DNA of 8,738 nucleotides, taken from assembly GCA_005885165.1 (NCBI GenBank), contig VAXR01000065.1:1-8738 (forward strand). Reading direction: 5' to 3'. Source of the DNA: Actinomycetota bacterium. Lineage in GTDB: Bacteria > Actinomycetota > Thermoleophilia > Solirubrobacterales > Thermoleophilaceae. The translations under genes and the position numbers were made by a program. The notes beneath the pieces are model-generated. The model made no database searches. It was not told where the DNA came from and was given only the letters and a program-made list of their open reading frames with translations. Within the stretch, counting starts at the first letter, position 1; each line of letters starts with the position of its first letter. Positions 1 to 4,595 of this stretch are shown here, one piece after another.

Positions 1-828
1 GAGCTCGTGCGCCACCACCGAGCGCACCTCGGCGGGCTTGTAGTCCTTGATCAGGTTGTCGTAGAGGACGACGCGCTTGGTGGCACCGATCCCGTTCACG
101 TAGGCGTTCGCGCCGGTTGTCCGCCTGCTCGCGTCGACGCGATACACCTGGCCCACGTGCACCCCGGAGCGGTGCGCCAGCTCGAGGACCTCGGAGCGCA
201 GCTTTCCCTTGGGAAGCGGCGTGAAGCGGTTGAAGATCGGGTCGAGCACGACCGGGGACAGGAACTCGAACAGGAAGGCGACGCCGAAGATGGCGGCCGC
301 GCCCGGGATCCACCAGCGGCGCGGAAAGCGGCGGATCAGGATGATGAGCAGCGCGCCGCCGGCCGCGGCGAAGACGGCGCCCAAGGCGTCGCTCTTGACG
401 ACGTCGCTCGCCCAGCCGCCCCAGCTCTGGGTCGACAGACCGAACTCCCTGTCGCGGTTCTGGGCGATCGCGGAGAGCGGCAGCGTGGCCACCGCGACGA
501 CGAGGAACAGGCCGGCGCCGGTCATCGCCGAGCCCGTCAGGGGACGGTCTCCCATCCGCTCGGCCGCTCGCCTGACCAGGGCCGGAGGCCGGACGGCGAA
601 GGCGACCAGCACGACTCCAGTGAGCGCCAGGCTGCCCAGCCCGAGAAGCCGCTGCGTGCCGACGTAGTCGTGAATCCGGTCCAGCTCACGGGCGCTGAAG
701 TAGGCTTGCGGCTTCGCTTGCGCCGCCGGGATGAGGCCGCCTCGGGGCCTCAGCGCCACCGTCGCGGCCCCGGCGGCCACCACAGCAACCGAAACCGCAA
801 ACGGCAGCCGGATACGACGACCGTGCAT
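1..828 (-). CDS. M48-family (Ste24-like) integral membrane zinc metalloprotease, C-terminus cut off by window edge
   Basis: I translated this frame by hand; it is open from an ATG at 828 to base 1 (276 codons), with an in-frame TAG (841-843) just upstream. Hydrophobic segments lie at about residues 8-26, 61-79, 104-122, 148-165 and 174-192. The stretch PVVLDPIFNRF (192-202) matches the conserved segment before the catalytic domain of Ste24/CAAX-protease-1 proteins, as does ANAYVNGIGATKRVVLYDNL (240-259). The window ends at VVAHEL (271-276), the first half of the zinc-binding HExxH motif, so catalytic His and Glu are visible but the second His and the C-terminal third are not. Family members cleave peptides at or in the membrane; the substrate here is unknown, and in bacteria prenylated CAAX substrates are not expected. 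The gene is divergent from the metallophosphoesterase, overlapping it by 6 bp at the 5' ends. Confidence 0.92.
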   Translation of the reverse strand, partial: MHGRRIRLPFAVSVAVVAAGAATVALRPRGGLIPAAQAKPQAYFSARELDRIHDYVGTQRLLGLGSLALTGVVLVAFAVRPPALVRRAAERMGDRPLTGSAMTGAGLFLVVAVATLPLSAIAQNRDREFGLSTQSWGGWASDVVKSDALGAVFAAAGGALLIILIRRFPRRWWIPGAAAIFGVAFLFEFLSPVVLDPIFNRFTPLPKGKLRSEVLELAHRSGVHVGQVYRVDASRRTTGANAYVNGIGATKRVVLYDNLIKDYKPAEVRSVVAHEL

Positions 829-1599
829 TCCCCGGAGACTCTAGACAGCGCCCGCGAGCGCCCGGTTCGCGTTGCCGTGCTCTCCGACGTGCACGGCAAT
901 CTGCCCGCGTTCCAGGCGGTTCTGAACGACATCAGCAAGGCGGGCGTCGACGCGCGCTGGTGCCTCGGCGACCTCGTCGGCTACGGCGCGCAGCCCGACG
1001 AGTGCGTGGCGCTCGCGGCCGAGACGTGCGATCTCTGCCTGATCGGGAACCATGACCTCGTTGTGCTCGGAAAGATCGACGTGGAGTCGTTCTCCTCGAA
1101 CGCCGCCGAGGCTGCCCTCTGGACCCGCGAGCGGATCACGAGCGACTCGGTGGCGTACCTCTCCGCCCTGCAGCCGGAGGACGAGGAACACGAGGTGGGC
1201 CTCTACCACGCCAGCCCGCGTGATCCGATCTGGGAGTACGTCCTGTCGAGCACCCAGGCCGGCGCCTGCATGGATCAGATGAAGGTGCGGATCGGCGCGG
1301 TCGGCCACTCGCACGTCGCGCTCTGGTTTCGCCGCGACAGCGACCCCGGCTCGGTCGCTGGCGACACCGCGCCCCACGGGACCGAGCTGGACCTCTCCGA
1401 GGGCGACTGGATCGTCAACCCCGGGAGCGTCGGGCAGCCGCGCGACGGCGATCCGCGCGCGGCGTGGATGCTGCTCGACCTCGGCACCTGGCATGCGACC
1501 TGGAGGCGCGTGAAGTACCCGATCGAGGAGGCCGCGCGGGCGATCGAGGCGACCGAGCTGCCGGTGATGCTCGCCGAGCGGCTCTACGTGGGGCAATGA
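823..1599 (+). CDS. calcineurin-like metallophosphoesterase (YfcE/MJ0936-type)
   Basis: Predicted 258 aa dinuclear-metal phosphoesterase. The metal-binding motifs occur in the standard order: SDVHGN (residues 21-26), GDLVGYG (49-55), GNHD (75-78), the YHASP histidine (127-131) and GHSH (160-163), followed by the conserved NPGSVGQPRDGDP segment. These are the signatures of small YfcE/MJ0936-like phosphodiesterases; the natural substrate cannot be read from sequence. The frame stays open far upstream, but that part is antisense to the protease gene. The first usable start just before the domain is GTG at 823; the next GTG (877) would remove the first beta strand. No clear Shine-Dalgarno precedes 823, so the start is the least certain part. 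The gene ends in an ATGA overlap with the lipoprotein gene, making it the first gene of a three-gene cluster with the kinase. Confidence 0.9.
   Translation: MHSPETLDSARERPVRVAVLSDVHGNLPAFQAVLNDISKAGVDARWCLGDLVGYGAQPDECVALAAETCDLCLIGNHDLVVLGKIDVESFSSNAAEAALWTRERITSDSVAYLSALQPEDEEHEVGLYHASPRDPIWEYVLSSTQAGACMDQMKVRIGAVGHSHVALWFRRDSDPGSVAGDTAPHGTELDLSEGDWIVNPGSVGQPRDGDPRAAWMLLDLGTWHATWRRVKYPIEEAARAIEATELPVMLAERLYVGQ
838..843 (-). promoter_or_regulatory. possible -10 element (TAGAGT) for the M48 protease gene, leaderless type
   Basis: On the minus strand the hexamer TAGAGT fits the actinobacterial TANNNT -10 pattern and ends 9 nt before the ATG at 828. Transcription would start at or just before the start codon, which would suit a leaderless mRNA. 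No convincing -35 hexamer is seen about 17 nt upstream. The motif lies inside the coding region of the divergent metallophosphoesterase gene. Short motif, so a chance match is quite possible. Confidence 0.25.
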
Positions 1600-2117
1600 G
1601 GGCGCCGCGCGCGAGCATCGCACTGGTCCTGTCCGCGCTCGCGATCGCGACCGGCGTGGCGGGCTGCGGCGGGTCGGGAGCGAAGATTCCGGCGTCGAAC
1701 GCGTCCGACCTGATCAGCCACCTGCAGGACGCGCAGGGCCTGAGCAGCAGCAAGCAGCCGGACTGCACGAGCCTCACTACGACCACAATTCCGGCGCTGG
1801 AGCAGGGGGTAGCCTCGCTCCCCGCCAAGACGGACTCGGACATCCGAGCCACGCTCAAGGACGGAATCGACAACCTGAAGAACCTGATCGCGGCGAAGTG
1901 CGCGGCCAAGTCGAACACGAGCTCGAGCACGAGCACGAGCACCACCTCGAGCTCCACGCCGACCACCACCACCACCACGACCACGACGAGCTCGAGCCCG
2001 CCGCCACCGCCGACGACCACCCACACCACGACCACCTCCAAGCCGGCGCCGCCGACCAACCCGAGCGGAGGCGTTCCGCCGGGGCAGGCGAAGAAGCTGG
2101 GCAAGGGCGGCGGCTGA
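1596..2117 (+). CDS. small secreted lipoprotein with Thr/Ser/Pro-rich tail, cotranscribed with the kinase
   Basis: Predicted 173 aa. The start ATG overlaps the TGA of the metallophosphoesterase (ATGA), and no other good start is near. Residues 1-23 form a signal peptide with a positively charged start (MRAPR) and a hydrophobic core, ending in the lipobox VAGC; Cys24 would be lipidated, anchoring the protein on the outer face of the membrane. A mostly helical domain follows at about 30-105 with two cysteines (57 and 102) that could form a disulfide. From about 106 the chain is low complexity: Ser/Thr runs, a Pro5 stretch, then a Gly/Lys-rich end (GQAKKLGKGGG). Such tails usually span cell wall or act as flexible linkers. 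I recall similar lipoproteins beside PknB-like kinases in Thermoleophilia, but no biochemical function is known to me. Its TGA overlaps the kinase ATG by one base. Confidence 0.85.
   Translation: MRAPRASIALVLSALAIATGVAGCGGSGAKIPASNASDLISHLQDAQGLSSSKQPDCTSLTTTTIPALEQGVASLPAKTDSDIRATLKDGIDNLKNLIAAKCAAKSNTSSSTSTSTTSSSTPTTTTTTTTTSSSPPPPPTTTHTTTTSKPAPPTNPSGGVPPGQAKKLGKGGG
1917..2044 (+). repeat. low-complexity trinucleotide-rich tract encoding Ser/Thr/Pro tail
   Basis: This stretch consists almost wholly of ACC, ACG, AGC, TCG and CCG triplets, including five ACC codons in a row around 1963-1977. It encodes the Thr/Ser/Pro tail of the lipoprotein. Codons are mixed enough (ACC/ACG, AGC/TCG) to suggest selection on amino acids, though triplet slippage could change tail length between strains without shifting the frame. 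Because of its composition, other frames are also open here and produce His/Glu-rich or Val-rich nonsense translations. Confidence 0.8.
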
Positions 2118-3289
2118 TGGCCACGCCAACGGCAGTCGCAGGGCGCTACGAGCTCGAGAACCGACTCGGCGCGGGCGGCATGTCGACGGTCTTCCGCGCC
2201 AGGGACACTGTGCTCGAGCGGCCGGTGGCGGTGAAGCTCCTGGCCGAGCACCTGGCGGAGGACGAGGCCTTCGTCGCGCGCTTCCGACGGGAGGCGCTGG
2301 CCGCGGCGAAGCTCCAGCACCCCAACATCGTCCAGGTGTTCGACTCCGGCGAGGACCCCGAGTCCGGGCGTCACTTCATCGTCATGGAGTACGTCGAAGG
2401 TCCCTCGTGCGCGGACCTCCTGCGACAGCACCGGATGTTCGACGCCGACGACACCGTGCGGATCACCCGCGACGCCTGCCAGGGGCTCGACTACGCGCAC
2501 CGGGCCGGCGTCGTACACCGCGACGTGAAGCCCGGCAACCTGCTCGTCTCGAACGAGAGCGGCACGACGAAACTGGCCGACTTCGGGATCGCCAAGGCCG
2601 CCGAGCAGACGCGCATCACCCAGGTGGGGTCGGTGCTCGGCACGGCCGCCTACCTCTCCCCCGAGCAGGCCTCGGGCGAGGAGGCCGGCCCGGCGTCCGA
2701 CATCTACTCGCTGGGCGTGTGCGCCTACCAGTTCCTCGCGGGGCGGCTGCCCCACGAATACGGCTCGCTCACCGAGCTCGCCCTGAAGCAGCAGCAGGAT
2801 CAGGTGGCACCGATCACCGACGAGCGACCCGACGTCCCAGCCGAGCTCGACCGCGCCGTGCGCGTGTGCCTCGAGCGCGACCCCGGCCACCGCTACGCGA
2901 GCGCGCTCGAGCTGGCCGAGGCGCTCGAGGCCGGGCTCCACGGCGAGGTGACGTCAGCCACGCGCCGGCTCGAGGAGGACGCCACCCGGGCGCTCGACCA
3001 GACGGCGGCGACGCGCGCGCTGCCGAGCCGGCCCGGTACCGCCGTGCGCGCGGCGCCCACCCCACCGCCGCCGGTCCGGCGCGAGGCACCCGTGCAGCGG
3101 CGCCCGCGGCAGCGGAAGCGGCGGAACCCGGTGCGGGCGATCGCCCTACTGCTGATCGCGGTTCTCGCTTTGGTGGCGATCATCCTCGCGCTCGCCCTCC
3201 CCGGCGGCAATCGCCAGAACATCAACCGCAGCGACGTCCCGCATCAGGTCCAGGACCTGATCAACTACATAAACGGCCACAAGAAGTAG
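2117..3289 (+). CDS. one-TM Ser/Thr protein kinase (PknB-like Hanks kinase) without extracytoplasmic sensor domain
   Basis: Predicted 390 aa. ATG at 2117 overlaps the lipoprotein stop (TGATG). The N-terminal kinase domain (about 11-275) is intact: glycine loop GAGGMSTV (18-25), ATP-binding Lys40 in VAVK, the Glu59 helix, catalytic loop HRDVKPGN (134-141, Asp136), Mg-binding DFG (155-157) and SPE (181-183). The activation loop aligns without gaps to M. tuberculosis PknB. Thr168 matches PknB Thr171, while PknB Thr173 is replaced by Val170. A linker (about 276-340) carries three A-T-R-x-L motifs, then Pro- and Arg-rich sequence. One membrane segment (341-361) follows, leaving only about 29 residues outside. 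There are no PASTA repeats or other sensor domain. It should phosphorylate cytosolic proteins at the membrane; the signal is unknown, and the coupled lipoprotein is a candidate partner. Confidence 0.95.
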   Translation: MATPTAVAGRYELENRLGAGGMSTVFRARDTVLERPVAVKLLAEHLAEDEAFVARFRREALAAAKLQHPNIVQVFDSGEDPESGRHFIVMEYVEGPSCADLLRQHRMFDADDTVRITRDACQGLDYAHRAGVVHRDVKPGNLLVSNESGTTKLADFGIAKAAEQTRITQVGSVLGTAAYLSPEQASGEEAGPASDIYSLGVCAYQFLAGRLPHEYGSLTELALKQQQDQVAPITDERPDVPAELDRAVRVCLERDPGHRYASALELAEALEAGLHGEVTSATRRLEEDATRALDQTAATRALPSRPGTAVRAAPTPPPPVRREAPVQRRPRQRKRRNPVRAIALLLIAVLALVAIILALALPGGNRQNINRSDVPHQVQDLINYINGHKK

Positions 3290-3290
3290 C

Positions 3291-4469
3291 TCAGTACGGC
3301 GAGGCGCCCGCCAGGATCCCGCGCGAGTAGTCGTCGAACGTGCCGTCCACGATTGCCGCGCGCATTCCGCTCATGAACGCCGCGATGAACGTCAGGTTGT
3401 GAAGCGTCAGGAGGCGGGCCGCGGTGAGCTCGCCGATGCGCGCGAGGTAGTGCAGGTAGCCGCGGGTGTGCTCGCGGCAGGCCGGGCAGGGACAGTCGGG
3501 CGCGATCGGATCGCGGCTCTCGGCCCACGCCTGCTTCGTGAGGTCCAGGCGCCAGCGGTTGTCGGGATCGGCGACGAGCGCCGTCCCATGGCGCCCGAGC
3601 CGCGTCGGGATCGCGCAGTCGAACATGTCGATCCCAGCGCCGACGCCGGCCAGGAGGTCGTCGACGTCGCCGATCCCGAGCAGATGACGCGGCGCAGCGT
3701 CCGGAGCGGGCTCGAGCGACCAGCGGACGACCTCGTACATCTCCTCCTTCTCGCGGCCGAGCGAGCCGCCCACGGCAACGCCGTCCACCGCGCTGCCCGC
3801 CACGCGCTCCGCCGAAGCGCGGCGGAGGTCCTCGAAGACCCCGCCCTGGACGATGCCGAGGAACAGCTGCCCGTCCGGGGCGTTCTCCTTCCGCCACGCG
3901 ATGCAGCGGTCGAGCCAGCGGTGGGTGCGCTCGGTCGAGCGCGCCGTGTAGTCGCGCCCGGAGTGGAATGGCGTGCACTCGTCGAAGGCGAGCGCGACGT
4001 CGGAGCCGAGCGCCGCCTGGATCTCCATCGACGTCTCGGGGCCCATGAAGCGCTCCCGCCCGTCGACGTACGAGCGGAAGCGCACGCCCTCCTCGGCGAT
4101 CGACAGGACGCGGCTCTCGCGGTCACCGCGGCGGCGCTTGATCTCCTCGGCCACCGAGCCGTGGCCCATCGAGAACACCTGGAAGCCGCCGGAGTCCGTG
4201 ACGATCGGCCGCCGCCAGCCCATGAACTCGTGGAGGCCGCCGAGGCGCGCGATCAGCTCGTGGCCGGGCTGGAGGAAGAGGTGGAAGGTGTTGCCGAGCA
4301 CCATCTCGTACCCGAGCGCCTCGACCTCGGCCGCGGAGAGCGACTTGACCGTGGCGGTCGAGGCGAGCGGGACGAACGCCGGCGTCCGCACGTCGCCGTG
4401 CGGCAAACGAAGAACGCCCGCGCGGGCTTGCCCGGCGCGGGCGTCGATCTCGAACGGACTTGCGGTCAC
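3291..4469 (-). CDS. tgt: queuine tRNA-ribosyltransferase (tRNA-guanine transglycosylase)
   Basis: Predicted 392 aa, normal length for bacterial Tgt. It exchanges guanine-34 in the anticodon of GUN tRNAs (Asp, Asn, His, Tyr) for a queuosine precursor base. Visible signatures: NTFHL (60-64), VTDSGGFQVFS (90-100, Asp92 as the general base), FDECTPF (162-168), FLGIVQGG (203-210), the nucleophile Asp284 in IDMFDC followed by PTRLGRHG, and a zinc site of Cys326, Cys328, Cys331 and His357. Compared with E. coli Tgt there is an insertion of roughly 15 residues after VFS (about 101-125); I recall it from related actinobacterial sequences. The base-pocket loop reads VGGSLGRE (233-240) instead of the usual VGGLAVGE. 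The GTG start at 4469 gives an N-terminus aligning with E. coli Tgt. The only in-frame codons up to the TAA at 4506-4508 are not starts. Its TGA stop is one base from the convergent kinase stop. Confidence 0.97.
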   Translation of the reverse strand: MTASPFEIDARAGQARAGVLRLPHGDVRTPAFVPLASTATVKSLSAAEVEALGYEMVLGNTFHLFLQPGHELIARLGGLHEFMGWRRPIVTDSGGFQVFSMGHGSVAEEIKRRRGDRESRVLSIAEEGVRFRSYVDGRERFMGPETSMEIQAALGSDVALAFDECTPFHSGRDYTARSTERTHRWLDRCIAWRKENAPDGQLFLGIVQGGVFEDLRRASAERVAGSAVDGVAVGGSLGREKEEMYEVVRWSLEPAPDAAPRHLLGIGDVDDLLAGVGAGIDMFDCAIPTRLGRHGTALVADPDNRWRLDLTKQAWAESRDPIAPDCPCPACREHTRGYLHYLARIGELTAARLLTLHNLTFIAAFMSGMRAAIVDGTFDDYSRGILAGASPY

Positions 4470-4490
4470 GCGGGCTGAGCGTAGCCCGCG
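4469..4490 (-). promoter_or_regulatory. perfect 8-bp hairpin abutting the tgt GTG start codon
   Basis: On the tgt mRNA the arms CGCGGGCT (4490-4483) and AGCCCGCG (4476-4469) are exact reverse complements around a 6-nt loop. The last G of the 3' arm is the first base of the GTG start; seven pairs form if it is left free. No U-run follows, so it is not a Rho-independent terminator. It lies exactly where a Shine-Dalgarno would normally be. A regulatory role is inference; the pairing itself is directly visible. Confidence 0.6.
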
Positions 4491-4499
4491 CGCCGCTCG

Positions 4500-4505
4500 C
4501 CTCCC
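4500..4505 (-). promoter_or_regulatory. strong Shine-Dalgarno (GGGAGG) unusually far from the tgt start
   Basis: The minus strand reads AAGGGAGG at 4507-4500, the best ribosome-binding match in the region. The tgt GTG begins 30 nt downstream of it. No ATG, GTG or TTG lies 4-15 nt after it in any frame. The intervening bases are about 10 nt of spacer plus the hairpin at 4469-4490. With the hairpin folded, the effective spacing is about 10 nt, so tgt is the likely client. The two A's before GGG are also part of the small-ORF stop codon TAA (4506-4508). Confidence 0.55.
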
Positions 4506-4595
4506 TTACGAGCTCTTCTGCTCGACCGCGTGCACCCGTGGCGTGGCAGGGGCTGAGCGCGGCGGCGATCGGGTGAAGCGGGGCACGGTCGACAT
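4506..4595 (-). CDS. possible 29-aa small ORF or leader peptide between gpmI and tgt
   Basis: An ATG at 4595 follows the gpmI TAG stop with no gap (TAGATG) and opens 29 codons ending in TAA at 4506-4508, in the same frame as tgt. The product begins MSTVPRFTRSPP and ends VEQKSS; it is rich in Arg, Pro and Ser, has no membrane segment and resembles nothing I know. In particular it is not SecG, which follows tpiA in many related genomes. About 85% of its codons end in G or C, which in such a GC-rich genome is weak evidence. No clear Shine-Dalgarno precedes it, so translation would depend on reinitiation after gpmI. It could equally be a chance open frame in a 126-bp spacer. Confidence 0.2.
   Translation of the reverse strand: MSTVPRFTRSPPRSAPATPRVHAVEQKSS
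4509..4592 (-). other. inverted repeats in the gpmI-tgt leader (candidate folded 5' region)
   Basis: In the tgt-sense RNA, UCGACCGUG (4592-4584) can pair with CGCGGUCGA (4530-4522), giving nine pairs with one G-U. Nested inside, CACCCG (4575-4570) matches CGGGUG (4538-4533). Next, CGAGC (4524-4520) pairs with GCUCG (4513-4509) around AGAAGA; it shares three bases with the outer stem, so those two cannot both form fully. GCUCG (4513-4509) could instead pair with CGAGC at 4499-4495, placing the Shine-Dalgarno in the loop. At this GC content several such pairings are expected by chance. I recognise no known riboswitch. Confidence 0.3.

Noticed and set aside
7..822. Long plus-strand open frame continuous with the metallophosphoesterase, suggesting a large N-terminal extension
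   Set aside because: It is antisense to the M48 protease coding frame, which has clear family motifs and membrane segments. The translated extension is Arg/Asp/Gly-rich with no domain and precedes the normal phosphoesterase start.
1917..2044. CRISPR array or tandem repeat element
   Set aside because: There are no spacers or unit longer than a few bases; it is in-frame coding low complexity.
1415..2941. 508-codon minus-strand open frame across the lipoprotein and kinase genes
   Set aside because: Its translation is low-complexity (Val/Leu runs opposite the Thr/Ser tract) with no domain, while the plus strand encodes a complete kinase with all catalytic motifs. Open antisense frames are expected at this GC content.
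4469..4490. Rho-independent terminator for the glycolytic operon
   Set aside because: The hairpin is strong but lacks a U-run on either side and ends on the tgt start codon, so it would not terminate in the usual way.
4470..4595. preQ1 riboswitch upstream of tgt
   Set aside because: A preQ1 switch would make sense before tgt, but I cannot find the A-rich tail and short C-rich loop arrangement of class I or the conserved parts of the other classes. Only generic GC-rich inverted repeats are visible.
4506..4595. SecG in the spacer after the glycolytic genes
   Set aside because: secG often follows tpiA in actinobacteria, but the 29-codon frame has no hydrophobic segment and is far too short.
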